Positions 1 through 8,564 of a stretch of 42,128 nucleotides of DNA are shown here, one piece after another. A program made the position numbers and the translations under genes. The notes under the pieces are model-generated. The model was not told where the DNA came from. It did no database searches and worked only from the letters and a program-made list of their open reading frames with translations. Source of the DNA: JAWUWD01 sp034112085 (lineage in GTDB: Bacteria > Bacteroidota > Bacteroidia > Cytophagales > Cyclobacteriaceae); contig JAWUWD010000145.1 in assembly GCA_034112085.1 (NCBI GenBank), positions 1 through 42,128 on the forward strand, in the 5' to 3' direction. Every line of letters starts with the position of its first letter. Position 1 is the first letter of the stretch.

Positions 1-2108
1 CCTGTTAATAAACTCACACCCATCTTCCAGTCAAAACCTAACGGCTGTATCACTGGCTCTATAAATCGACCCATTCTACCAATATATGACTGCTCGAATC
101 GTTCTCCTTCTTTTATAAATTCGACCTTACTAATGGCTTGCTCATCTTGTAATTGCGTGATCTGCGTATCAAAGTCTTCTGAAAATATTGCTTCTCTTGG
201 GTAATAACCCATCGCCCATACAATAATAGAAGCGACTAGTATCACTCCTCCCATTTTCTTCAAATATTGAGACCCTTTATTCCACATATGCTTGATGGAT
301 GTCTTCACCGTAGGCACTCTAAATGGCGGTAGCTCCATCACAAAGGCGGTATATGTTGTTTTGAAAAGTAGTCTCTTAAATAGAAGAGCGAATAGAATCG
401 CCAGTGCTATTCCAATAAAATACATCAAGAAAAGCATGGCGCCAGGATTATTAGGGAAGAACGCCCCAATTACCAATATATAGACCGGAAGCCTTGCACT
501 ACAAGACATAAATGGATTGACTAGCATGGTCAATAATCTGTCATTTTTATTACCCAGCGTTCTGGTGGCCATAATAGCCGGTACGTTACACCCAAACCCC
601 ATCACCAAAGGAATAAACGACTTACCATGTAATCCAATCTTATGCATGAGTTTATCCATGATAAAGACTGCTCTGGCCATATATCCAGTATCTTCCATCA
701 ATGATATAAATAAGAACAGTATCAAGATGTTGGGTAGAAAAACAATCACACCACCCACTCCACCGATCACTCCATCAACCAACAACTCTCTCAACGGACC
801 AGCACTCAGTCCATTCGAAATAAAATCACCAAGTAACCCTACTCCTATTTCAATCCAGTCCATCGGATATTGACCAACCCTGAAAGTTGCCTGAAACATG
901 ATCCACATGAATCCCAAAAATATAGGAAAACCCCATATTCGATGGGTCAAGAGATCATCAACCTTATCCTTAATGGAGACAGTTGTCTTCTCTGACACTT
1001 GTAATACACCATCCAAAAGATCATGGATCACTGAGTATCGGACACCAGTCACTATTGATTCAGTACTGTTGTCATACTCCTTTTCTAGTTTTTCAACCTG
1101 AGTTGTAATATCATTGAGTACTTCCTCTCCAAAAGTAGACTTTGCGTAGCTAGTAAATTCTTCATCCTTCTCCACCAATTTTAATGCTGAAAACCGACTG
1201 GATAAATGATTATATCCGTTAATGGTCCCTGATGTTTTGAGAAGTCCTTGTTCTATTGTTGCTATACTCTGCTCTACTAATGCACTATACTTAATAGACG
1301 AAACATTCGCCTCTTTATCTTCATAAGTTTCGACAATCTGCTGAAACAATTCATCAATACCTTCGCCTTTAGAACTTACAGTAGGAATAATTGGAAAACC
1401 CATTCTCTTACCTAGTTTCTTGTAATCTAGTTTACTTCCAGAAGATTTCAATTCATCGAACATATTAAGCGACATCACCAGTTTGAGTCCCATATCCATG
1501 ACTTGAGTAGTCAGGTATAAATTGCGCTCCATATTAGTGGCGTCTGCAATATTGAGCACCACATCTGGATTTGACTCTAATAAATGCTTTCTGGCATATA
1601 CTTCCTCTGGACTATTTGCCGACAATGAATACGTCCCTGGCAAGTCTGTTATATAGAATGTGTAACCAAACTTCTTTAGAGTAGCTGTTTTGCTATCCAC
1701 GGTCACTCCGCTATAATTCCCTACATGCTCTTTCGCTCCTGAAGCATAATTGAAAAGAGTAGTTTTACCTGCATTGGGATTCCCAACTAGGGCGACATGA
1801 ATTTCCTTTGATTTTTTTCTGGTCTCCGCTCCTTTCCATGGAGTAATTGCGACTGACCCTTTTAACAATGGGTCAATTGATGTCTCATTAGTGACTATTT
1901 CGACTTGATCTGCCTCTAATTTTCTCAAAGACACCTTATAACCCATCAATTGATACTCGATAGGATCTTGAAGAGGTGCAAATTTCACAACATTGATCTT
2001 TTGTCCTTGGACAAAGCCCATCTCTTCGATTCGTTTTCGGAAAGAAGGATCACCAGTTACTTTGCTGATTATTCCTTGTTGATCTTTGGCTAAAGCTGAT
2101 AGTTTCAT
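1..2108 (-). CDS. feoB: Ferrous iron transporter FeoAB fusion (FeoA domain plus FeoB), 3' end outside window
   Basis: Inner-membrane GTP-gated Fe(II) importer. Translating the minus strand from the ATG at 2108 gives an open frame of about 702 codons that leaves the window at base 1, so the C-terminus is missing. Residues 1 to about 75 look like a FeoA SH3-like domain. A G-protein domain follows, with G1 GNPNAGKTT (G109, K115, T116), a DLPGTYSL G3 motif and a NMFDE G4-like motif. The membrane part then carries the GFGCNVPAIMATRTL gate motif and several hydrophobic segments. Fusion of FeoA to FeoB is common in Bacteroidota. The gene is divergent from ferritin, and a DtxR-like palindrome sits 25 bases upstream of its ATG, which suggests repression by metal. 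Confidence 0.95.
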   Translation of the reverse strand, partial: MKLSALAKDQQGIISKVTGDPSFRKRIEEMGFVQGQKINVVKFAPLQDPIEYQLMGYKVSLRKLEADQVEIVTNETSIDPLLKGSVAITPWKGAETRKKSKEIHVALVGNPNAGKTTLFNYASGAKEHVGNYSGVTVDSKTATLKKFGYTFYITDLPGTYSLSANSPEEVYARKHLLESNPDVVLNIADATNMERNLYLTTQVMDMGLKLVMSLNMFDELKSSGSKLDYKKLGKRMGFPIIPTVSSKGEGIDELFQQIVETYEDKEANVSSIKYSALVEQSIATIEQGLLKTSGTINGYNHLSSRFSALKLVEKDEEFTSYAKSTFGEEVLNDITTQVEKLEKEYDNSTESIVTGVRYSVIHDLLDGVLQVSEKTTVSIKDKVDDLLTHRIWGFPIFLGFMWIMFQATFRVGQYPMDWIEIGVGLLGDFISNGLSAGPLRELLVDGVIGGVGGVIVFLPNILILFLFISLMEDTGYMARAVFIMDKLMHKIGLHGKSFIPLVMGFGCNVPAIMATRTLGNKNDRLLTMLVNPFMSCSARLPVYILVIGAFFPNNPGAMLFLMYFIGIALAILFALLFKRLLFKTTYTAFVMELPPFRVPTVKTSIKHMWNKGSQYLKKMGGVILVASIIVWAMGYYPREAIFSEDFDTQITQLQDEQAISKVEFIKEGERFEQSYIGRMGRFIEPVIQPLGFDWKMGVSLLT

Positions 2109-2132
2109 CAACGCTTTTTTCTTTGTGTGAAA

Positions 2133-2147
2133 TTAGACTAAGTCTAA
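2133..2147. promoter_or_regulatory. DtxR/MntR-family-like operator palindrome
   Basis: TTAGACT-A-AGTCTAA is a perfect inverted repeat with 7-bp arms and one central base. It resembles the TTAGG-type half sites of DtxR, IdeR and MntR regulators. It lies between the feoAB start and its candidate -7 box, where a bound repressor would cover the transcription start. The regulator's identity is inferred; no dtxR-like gene is in the window. Confidence 0.65.
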
Positions 2148-2156
2148 ATAAAGATA

Positions 2157-2164
2157 CAAATCTA
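2157..2164 (-). promoter_or_regulatory. Candidate Bacteroidetes -7 box for feoAB
   Basis: On the minus strand this reads TAGATTTG, matching the Bacteroidetes TAnnTTTG box. Initiation would fall near 2150, just ahead of the palindrome at 2133-2147. The -33 element is weak. Confidence 0.5.
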
Positions 2165-2374
2165 ATGAGATTTTATATATATCACCATGTTTAGAAACAT
2201 TATAAATAGAATTAATTACCGGCTCATAAGTGAGAAAGAAAATTCACTGTTTAAGTATTCTTTTTACATGAAAAAATATTACCAGTCGTCAAATCAGAGT
2301 TCTTATTTTGACTTTGACTTATTCCAAATAAGGATTTCTATGCCCATATATGAACACTTATATTATTGATGAGT

Positions 2375-2382
2375 TATATTTG
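2375..2382 (+). promoter_or_regulatory. Candidate -7 box for ferritin
   Basis: TATATTTG matches TAnnTTTG exactly and lies 21 bases before the ferritin ATG, giving a very short leader. No clear -33 box is seen. The rest of the 295-base intergenic region with feoAB holds only a 60-codon open frame at 2187-2369 that I do not consider a gene. Confidence 0.45.
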
Positions 2383-2403
2383 TGAGGAATAATAATAACG
2401 ACT

Positions 2404-2964
2404 ATGAAAAAGCAATTAGTAACTACAAGCCGGTCACTTACTGAGGAAACTGAAGCGAAGCTGAACGAACAAATAGATATGGAAGGTAAGTCTTCTGCAT
2501 ATTACCTATCAATGGCCTCTTGGTGTGAGACTATGGGATATAGCAATTCTGCCCAATTCTTATATCGACATGCTGAAGAAGAGCGCCAACATATGCTCAA
2601 AATATTTGGTTACGTCAATGATGCTGGTGGACATGCACTCCAGCCGGAAATAACTGGAATAAGACATAAATTTGAGAATTTAAGAGAAGTTTTCGAATTG
2701 ATTTTAGAGCATGAAGTACATGTTACGCAGTCTATCAACTTTATTGTTGATCACTGTTTTCAAATCAAAGATTTCACAACTTTCAATTTTTTACAGTGGT
2801 TCGTCACCGAGCAGCGTGAAGAGGAGACATTGGCAAGAAGAGCAGTAGAGCTATTCGATATCATTGGAGAAGAAGGTGTAGGTCTTTGGACCATCGATCA
2901 AGAGATTGGCAACTTAGACAACTTCGCAGCTGAAACTGGACCAAGTACAGGAGGAGCAGTATAA
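2404..2964 (+). CDS. ftnA: Bacterial non-heme ferritin
   Basis: Iron storage protein that oxidises Fe(II) and stores Fe(III) in a 24-subunit shell in the cytoplasm. The 186 residues align with E. coli FtnA with an offset of ten. The ferroxidase residues E27, Y34, E60, H63, E104, Q137 and E140 are all visible, in DMEGKSSAYY, RHAEEERQHM, LEHEVHVTQ and TEQREEE. The segment FNFLQWFVTEQ is a strong family signature. The N-terminus is about ten residues longer than in E. coli. The gene is divergent from feoAB, so import and storage of iron are neighbours, and a strong terminator follows. Confidence 0.95.
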   Translation: MKKQLVTTSRSLTEETEAKLNEQIDMEGKSSAYYLSMASWCETMGYSNSAQFLYRHAEEERQHMLKIFGYVNDAGGHALQPEITGIRHKFENLREVFELILEHEVHVTQSINFIVDHCFQIKDFTTFNFLQWFVTEQREEETLARRAVELFDIIGEEGVGLWTIDQEIGNLDNFAAETGPSTGGAV

Positions 2965-2985
2965 GTTATATAACGACTTTATTTT

Positions 2986-3018
2986 AAAAGGCTACCATTT
3001 AGATGGTAGCCTTTTCTT
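2986..3018 (+). terminator. Rho-independent terminator after ferritin
   Basis: A 13-bp perfect stem (2986-2998 with 3003-3015, core GGCTACCAT) has a four-base loop and a T-rich 3' side. Confidence 0.9.
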
Positions 3019-3041
3019 TGGAAGTTTAAATGCCATTTAGA

Positions 3042-3062
3042 CAATTCATTCTGAATGAATTG
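3042..3062. repeat. Perfect 21-bp palindrome
   Basis: CAATTCATTC-T-GAATGAATTG has 10-bp arms and one central base. It lies downstream of the ferritin terminator and 145 bases upstream of the metalloprotease start. It has no T tract and is AT-rich, so an operator is likelier than a terminator. Confidence 0.6.
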
Positions 3063-3207
3063 ATCTTTAAACAGAGTTTTTTTCTAGTGTAAAAGCCACA
3101 CATGAATTAACCAAAATCAATCATTTGAACCGTTAATATAATATCCTACAATTCTTGTAATCTGATTTAATATGTTTGACACATAACATATAATATACAT
3201 TAGAATT

Positions 3208-5649
3208 ATGAAGAAAATCTTATTCATCGTGTTAGCATTGACCTTTACAATCGTGAACACTTCTCTTGCACAAAAGAAAAAAAGTAAAAAGCAAAATAAA
3301 GAACAGGCTGAATCTAAGCCAAAAAAGAAAGATGGCCTCAAACCCTACAGTGAAGTTATTACTAAAGAAGCGATCACTGATGCTGGCCTTATCACCTCTC
3401 ATCGCATTGATGATGATCACTATTTCGAAATTTCTAGAGATCTATTAGAAAAGGAAATCCTTATTGTCTCTAGAATTTCAGGACATGTAAAAGGTCTTAA
3501 TTTTGGTGGCGCTGGAATGAAATCTCGTCCACAACAAGTAATTAGATTCCAAAAACATGGCAGTAAGATCATCATGAGGTCTGTCTCATTCAATAGTGTT
3601 GCCAACGAAGATGAACCTATTTACACTTCAGTCAAAAACAACAACTTTGAGCCAATCATTGCTTCTTTCAAACTTGAAACAATGAAGGCGGATTCTAGTG
3701 CGTATGTGATTAAAGTCAATGACTTTTTTGGCAATGACATCCCAATGATTGGCGCACTAAGTGACAGACAGCGAAAAAGCTTTAAAATCAAAGGAGTTGA
3801 TAAATCACGCTCTTTTATTGACAACATCAAATCCTTTCCACAAAATGTAGAAGTAAGACATATCCTGACTTATAAAGGTGACGAATTACCCGATAACAGA
3901 TTGACTGGGACATTATCTATCGAGATGAATCAATCAATGATCCTTTTACCAGAAGAACCAATGGTACCAAGATATCACGATGAACGTGTAGGATTCTTCT
4001 CATTGAGACAATTAGATTATAGCGCTGATGAACAAAAAGCAGCCACTAGGAGATTGATCACAAGATGGAGGCTAGAACCTAGTGATTGGGATGCTTACAA
4101 TCGTGGAGAAGCTGTAGAACCAGTAAAGCCTATCATATACTATATAGATCCAGCGACCCCTAAGAAATGGGTGAATGCACTCAAGCAAGGTGTGGAAGAT
4201 TGGCAAACTGCATTTGAAAAAGCAGGGTTGAAAAATGCAATTATAGCTAGGGAGGCTCCAACTAAAGAGGAAGATCCTGAATGGAGTCCGGAAGATGTCC
4301 GCTATTCTGTGATTCGATATATCGCAACTGATATACAAAATGCACAAGGGCCACATGTGCACGATCCTAGAACTGGCGAAATATTAGAAAGTGACATACT
4401 ATGGTATCATAATGTAATGAAGCTATTGCGCAATTGGTATTTTGTGCAAACAGCTGCCGTCAATCCAGAAGCTCAAAAAGTGAAATTCGATGATGCGTTG
4501 ATGAGTGAACTCATTCGATTTGTTGCCGCACATGAAGTAGGTCATACATTAGGCTTTCCACACAACATGGGTTCATCTCCTGCTTATACAGTAGATCAAC
4601 TAAGAGACAAAGCTTTTACTGACACGCACGGTGTTGCTCCTTCTATCATGGATTATGCGAGATTCAACTATGTAGCGCAACCAGAAGATGGTGTTACTAA
4701 TTTTTTTCCAAGAATAGGTGAGTATGATGACTGGGTGACACAATATGGCTACAAACCTATCGCTAACATAAGTAATCCAGCAGATGAAGAGGATATACTT
4801 AATGAATGGATCAAATCCAAAGGAGCTGATCCAATCTATCGATACGGAAGACAGAGACGTTCTCCGATTGATCCTACCGCTCAGACTGAAGATATTGGTC
4901 ATGACGCTATGATTGCTAGTGATCTAGGAATCAAGAATTTAAAAAGAATTGTAGTTAAACTCAGAGAATGGACTGCAGAAGATGGTAAGAACTACGATGA
5001 ACTCAATGAGCTTTATAGAAATGTTGGTAGCCAATTCAATCGATACATGGGTCACGTTGTCACTAATGTTGGTGGCGTGTATGAGTATTACAAAACTTCA
5101 GATCAAGATGGAAAGGTATATACCCATACTGAAAAAGAAAAGCAGCAAAGAGCTGTCAAATTCCTAAACACACAGCTTTTCGCTACTCCAAAGTGGATGA
5201 TTGATACCGAAATATTGGGAAGAATCCAACAGGATGGATTAGTGGGGAGCATGAGAGCAATGCAAGTTCGTGCTTTGAATCGCTTGACTATGGAGTCAAT
5301 GCTCATGCGAATGATCGAGAATGAAGCACTCAATGGAAAGGATGCTTATACGATCACCTCTCTATTCTCTGATATGAGACAAGGTATCTGGGGAGAGCTA
5401 TACAATGGAAAGAGAATTGATACTTATCGCAGAAATCTTCAGAAAGAGCATATCGATAGACTAGGAGAACTTATTTCTTTAGAGGAAGAAAAGTACGCAA
5501 ACTCTGACATACCATCAATTGCAATGGCTACTCTCACAAGACTTGAAAGAGATGTAAGAAGTGGTCTAAGTAGACAATCTGATACTACTTCAAAATTTCA
5601 CCTTCAGGATATTAAGAAAAGAATTGAGCATATTCTCGATCCTAAATAA
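3208..5649 (+). CDS. Secreted zinc-dependent metalloprotease (DUF5117/DUF5118/DUF4953 type)
   Basis: Predicted exported metzincin-like protease of 813 residues. A Sec signal peptide (about residues 1-22, ending SLAQ) is followed by a Lys-rich stretch. The zinc site is HEVGHTLGFPH with H442, E443, H446 and H452. A Met-turn-like SIMDY with M481 follows, as in metzincins. Length and motif layout fit the large Bacteroidota family annotated with DUF5117, DUF5118 and DUF4953 domains. Substrate is unknown. It stands alone: the upstream ferritin has its own terminator and another terminator follows this gene. The start at 3208 was chosen because it gives a canonical signal peptide. Confidence 0.9.
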   Translation: MKKILFIVLALTFTIVNTSLAQKKKSKKQNKEQAESKPKKKDGLKPYSEVITKEAITDAGLITSHRIDDDHYFEISRDLLEKEILIVSRISGHVKGLNFGGAGMKSRPQQVIRFQKHGSKIIMRSVSFNSVANEDEPIYTSVKNNNFEPIIASFKLETMKADSSAYVIKVNDFFGNDIPMIGALSDRQRKSFKIKGVDKSRSFIDNIKSFPQNVEVRHILTYKGDELPDNRLTGTLSIEMNQSMILLPEEPMVPRYHDERVGFFSLRQLDYSADEQKAATRRLITRWRLEPSDWDAYNRGEAVEPVKPIIYYIDPATPKKWVNALKQGVEDWQTAFEKAGLKNAIIAREAPTKEEDPEWSPEDVRYSVIRYIATDIQNAQGPHVHDPRTGEILESDILWYHNVMKLLRNWYFVQTAAVNPEAQKVKFDDALMSELIRFVAAHEVGHTLGFPHNMGSSPAYTVDQLRDKAFTDTHGVAPSIMDYARFNYVAQPEDGVTNFFPRIGEYDDWVTQYGYKPIANISNPADEEDILNEWIKSKGADPIYRYGRQRRSPIDPTAQTEDIGHDAMIASDLGIKNLKRIVVKLREWTAEDGKNYDELNELYRNVGSQFNRYMGHVVTNVGGVYEYYKTSDQDGKVYTHTEKEKQQRAVKFLNTQLFATPKWMIDTEILGRIQQDGLVGSMRAMQVRALNRLTMESMLMRMIENEALNGKDAYTITSLFSDMRQGIWGELYNGKRIDTYRRNLQKEHIDRLGELISLEEEKYANSDIPSIAMATLTRLERDVRSGLSRQSDTTSKFHLQDIKKRIEHILDPK

Positions 5650-5674
5650 GAGTAATTATAATAACAAAATAATT

Positions 5675-5707
5675 GGCCACATGTAATTCAACGCATGTGG
5701 CCTTTTT
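5675..5707 (+). terminator. Rho-independent terminator after metalloprotease
   Basis: The 9-bp GC-rich stem GGCCACATG/CATGTGGCC (5675-5683, 5694-5702) has a 10-base loop and is followed by TTTTT. Confidence 0.85.
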
Positions 5708-5771
5708 GTTATAAATTAGTTCTACGTATTACAACCTCCATTTCGTAATTTCAAGTTTAAACCAATAGAAT

Positions 5772-6371
5772 ATGATTTACGAATTCAAAGGATTTATCCC
5801 AGTCATACATGAGTCTGCTTTTGTACACCCCCAGGCCACAGTTACTGGCAACGTAATTATTGGAAAAGACGTTTACATTGGCCCTGGAGCTGCTATCCGA
5901 GGAGACTGGGGAGGCATCGTAATAGAAGATGGCTGTAATGTTCAGGAAAACTGTACACTTCATATGTTTCCAGGAGTGACCATGACGCTCAAAGCTTCGG
6001 CTCATATCGGACATGGTGCTATTATTCACGGAGCGACCATTGGACGCAATACTTTGGTAGGGATGAATAGTATCATCATGGATGACGTTGTCGTTGGGGA
6101 TGAATGTATTGTTGGCGCTTTATCCTTTATCAAAGCCAAAGAAAATATTCCAAATAGAAGCTTAGTTGCTGGAAATCCAGCGAAGATTATAAAAGAAGTA
6201 AGTGATGAAATGATCAATTGGAAAACCAAAGGCACACAGCTATATCAATCGCTACCGCAAGAGTGTTATGAATCATTGAAGGCTTGTGAGCCGCTTCGAG
6301 AAATGCCCGCAAATCGTCCAACGCAGGAAGCGCTCTTCGAAACATGGAATAAAATAAAAGGTAGTAAGTGA
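5772..6371 (+). CDS. paaY: Hexapeptide-repeat protein PaaY, phenylacetate degradation thioesterase family
   Basis: The 199-residue protein has a left-handed beta-helix formed by hexapeptide repeats (about residues 15-135, for example VIIGKDVYIGPGAAIRGDWG and IGHGAIIHGATIG). This is the gamma-carbonic-anhydrase-like fold. The length, the C-terminal helical tail and the neighbouring paaZ point to PaaY, which in characterised bacteria hydrolyses CoA thioesters that would otherwise stall phenylacetate catabolism. The potential metal-binding histidines are H85 region (CTLHMF) and those in SAHIGHGAIIHG. A 140-base gap separates it from paaZ, so co-transcription is uncertain. A generic gamma-carbonic-anhydrase-family protein is the alternative. 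Confidence 0.85.
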   Translation: MIYEFKGFIPVIHESAFVHPQATVTGNVIIGKDVYIGPGAAIRGDWGGIVIEDGCNVQENCTLHMFPGVTMTLKASAHIGHGAIIHGATIGRNTLVGMNSIIMDDVVVGDECIVGALSFIKAKENIPNRSLVAGNPAKIIKEVSDEMINWKTKGTQLYQSLPQECYESLKACEPLREMPANRPTQEALFETWNKIKGSK

Positions 6372-6381
6372 GTCTGTTAAT

Positions 6382-6433
6382 AGTTGTTCAGTTACTTGAT
6401 CTATTAAACTGAATAACTAACCACTGAATAACT
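6382..6433. repeat. Short inverted and direct repeats in the paaY-paaZ gap
   Basis: AGTTGTTCAGTTA (6382-6394) is complementary at 11 of 13 positions to AAACTGAATAACT (6406-6418). The 11-mer ACTGAATAACT then recurs at 6423-6433, exactly 15 bases on. Nothing here looks like a full terminator. Confidence 0.5.
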
Positions 6434-6511
6434 GTTTCTATTTCTATTAAACAAACCTCTTCCCAAATCTTCTGAATTGATTAAATTTACAGACTTGATA
6501 ACACACAAAAT

Positions 6512-8560
6512 ATGACTCAAATACAAAACTACATACAAGGCGATTGGGTTTCTGGATCAGGAACAGAAATTGAACTTCACCATGCTATCAACGGTGATCT
6601 AATAGGTACTGCTAGTAGCGAAGGGCTTGACTATGCTTCTATTATGGATCATGCCAGAAAAGTTGGCGGTCCAGCACTCAGGAAAATGACTTTTCAAGAG
6701 CGCGGCAGAATGCTCAAAGCACTAGCACTGCATCTTACGTCTATCAAAGAGAAATTTTATAGCCTGAGTGCAGCCACAGGAGCTACCCGAGTAGATTCGT
6801 GGATCGATATTGAAGGAGGTATCGGCAACCTATTTGCCAATGCTTCATTGAGAAAGCAATTCCCAGACCTCCCTTATTATGTTGATGATGTCGCAGCTCC
6901 TTTATCAAAAGGTGGCTCATTTATCGGACATCACATCATGGTGCCCAAGCAAGGTGTAGCCATACATATCAATGCTTTTAACTTCCCAATCTGGGGAATG
7001 TTGGAAAAAATAGCGGTCAATTTAATGGCTGGAGTTCCTGCGGTAGTCAAACCTTCAGAATTTACTAGTTACCTGACAGAATTGATGGTACGAGATATCA
7101 TCGCTTCAAAAATACTTCCTGAAGGTTCTCTACAACTCGTTACAGGATTAGGGCGAGGCATTTTAGACCATGTAACCAATCAAGATGTAGTAACCTTCAC
7201 AGGTTCAGCCCTTACTGGTAAGAAACTTAAGGCTCTACCACAAATCATTGAAGAATCAGTTCCTTTCAACTTAGAAGCGGACTCTCTTAACGCCTGTATC
7301 CTTGGTGAAGATGCGGTTCCTGGGACGGCCGAATTTGATATTTTCATCAAAGAAGTACAACGTGAAATCACCGTCAAAACTGGTCAAAAGTGTACGGCTG
7401 TGAGACGAATCATGGTGCCTGAGAAGTTAGTAGAAGATGTGCAGATTGCACTAGGTAAACGATTAGCCAAAACAGTGATTGGTGATCCTGCCGTAGATGG
7501 TGTACGCATGGGAGCATTAGCAACTAAGCTGCAGGTGGATCGCGTTAGAGAAAATGTAGAGCTACTCGCCAAATCACAAGAGATTGTTTATGGTGACTTA
7601 GATAATTTTGAAGTTACTGGAGCAGACAAATCTAAAGGGGCGTTCTTCTCTCCTATATTATTCAGAAATGATGATCCTTTCAATAATACAGCAGTCCATG
7701 AAATCGAGGCATTTGGTCCAGTATCTACCATTATGCCTTATAAAGACTTAAATGAAGCGATAGAATTGACCAAAATGGGCAAAGGTTCATTGGTGACATC
7801 TATTATAACCAATGATGATAAGCTCGCGAGAGAATTTGTAACCGAAGCTGCATGTGTCAATGGACGAATACTCGTGCTCAATGAAAGGTGTGCCAAGGAA
7901 AGCACAGGTCATGGATCTCCAATGCCTCTACTAACACATGGTGGACCAGGCCGCGCTGGTGGTGGTGAAGAAATGGGTGGAAAAAGAGGCGTACTGCACT
8001 ACTTGCAAAGAACAGCGATACAAGGTCACCCTCAAACGATCACTGAGATCACACAACAGTTTCAAGTAGGTGCGGATCAGCCGGAATCGAATCCTCATGT
8101 ATTTAGAAAGCACTTTGAGGAAATTAAAGTTGGTGAAACCGTATTTACACACAAACACACAGTCACTATTACTGACATTGTAAACTTTGCCAATGTCAGT
8201 GGGGACAACTTCTATGCGCATATGGATGAGACTTCGTTGGACGGGACGATTTTCGAACACCGTGTAGCACATGGATATTTCATCCTTTCAAAAGCTGCTG
8301 GACTATTTGTAGATCCGGCCAAAGGGCCTGTATTGCTCAACTACGGATTAGAAGATTGCCGATTCACCAAGCCAGTATACGCTGGGGCAACCGTAGGAGT
8401 ACGCTTCACAGCCAAAGAAAAGATAGACCAAGAAAAACGCTCAGAAGACGATATCGCAAAAGGAATTGTGAAGTTCTTAGTAGATGTATATGACGAAACT
8501 GGAGAAACAGTGGCACTAGCGACCATCTTAACGATGGTTAAAAAGTTGAATCAAGAATAA
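6512..8560 (+). CDS. paaZ: Bifunctional PaaZ: oxepin-CoA hydrolase and semialdehyde dehydrogenase
   Basis: This 682-residue fusion opens the oxepin ring of the phenylacetyl-CoA pathway and oxidises the resulting semialdehyde. The N-terminal aldehyde dehydrogenase domain (about 1-520) has the catalytic Glu at E255 (LEADSLN) and Cys at C294 (TGQKCTAVRR). The C-terminal MaoC-like hydratase domain (about 535-682) has the D565-x4-H570 pair in SGDNFYAHMD. Length and residue positions are almost the same as E. coli PaaZ (681 residues, C295, E256). It is four bases upstream of a crotonase-family gene, so the two are probably one transcript. The ring-activating paaABCDE and paaK genes are not in this window. 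Confidence 0.93.
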   Translation: MTQIQNYIQGDWVSGSGTEIELHHAINGDLIGTASSEGLDYASIMDHARKVGGPALRKMTFQERGRMLKALALHLTSIKEKFYSLSAATGATRVDSWIDIEGGIGNLFANASLRKQFPDLPYYVDDVAAPLSKGGSFIGHHIMVPKQGVAIHINAFNFPIWGMLEKIAVNLMAGVPAVVKPSEFTSYLTELMVRDIIASKILPEGSLQLVTGLGRGILDHVTNQDVVTFTGSALTGKKLKALPQIIEESVPFNLEADSLNACILGEDAVPGTAEFDIFIKEVQREITVKTGQKCTAVRRIMVPEKLVEDVQIALGKRLAKTVIGDPAVDGVRMGALATKLQVDRVRENVELLAKSQEIVYGDLDNFEVTGADKSKGAFFSPILFRNDDPFNNTAVHEIEAFGPVSTIMPYKDLNEAIELTKMGKGSLVTSIITNDDKLAREFVTEAACVNGRILVLNERCAKESTGHGSPMPLLTHGGPGRAGGGEEMGGKRGVLHYLQRTAIQGHPQTITEITQQFQVGADQPESNPHVFRKHFEEIKVGETVFTHKHTVTITDIVNFANVSGDNFYAHMDETSLDGTIFEHRVAHGYFILSKAAGLFVDPAKGPVLLNYGLEDCRFTKPVYAGATVGVRFTAKEKIDQEKRSEDDIAKGIVKFLVDVYDETGETVALATILTMVKKLNQE

Positions 8561-8564
8561 AAAA

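Noticed and set aside
292..1101. Plus-strand frames of 63-118 codons at the left end
   Set aside because: They lie opposite the clear feoB coding frame on the minus strand and are its shadows.
2187..2369. 60-codon frame between feoAB and ferritin
   Set aside because: The residues are low in protein character (many Tyr, Asn and Ser in AT-rich DNA) and the frame overlaps the ferritin promoter region; no family resemblance.
4072..4902. Minus-strand frames of about 100 codons within the metalloprotease
   Set aside because: They are antisense shadows; the plus-strand frame contains an intact zinc site and signal peptide.
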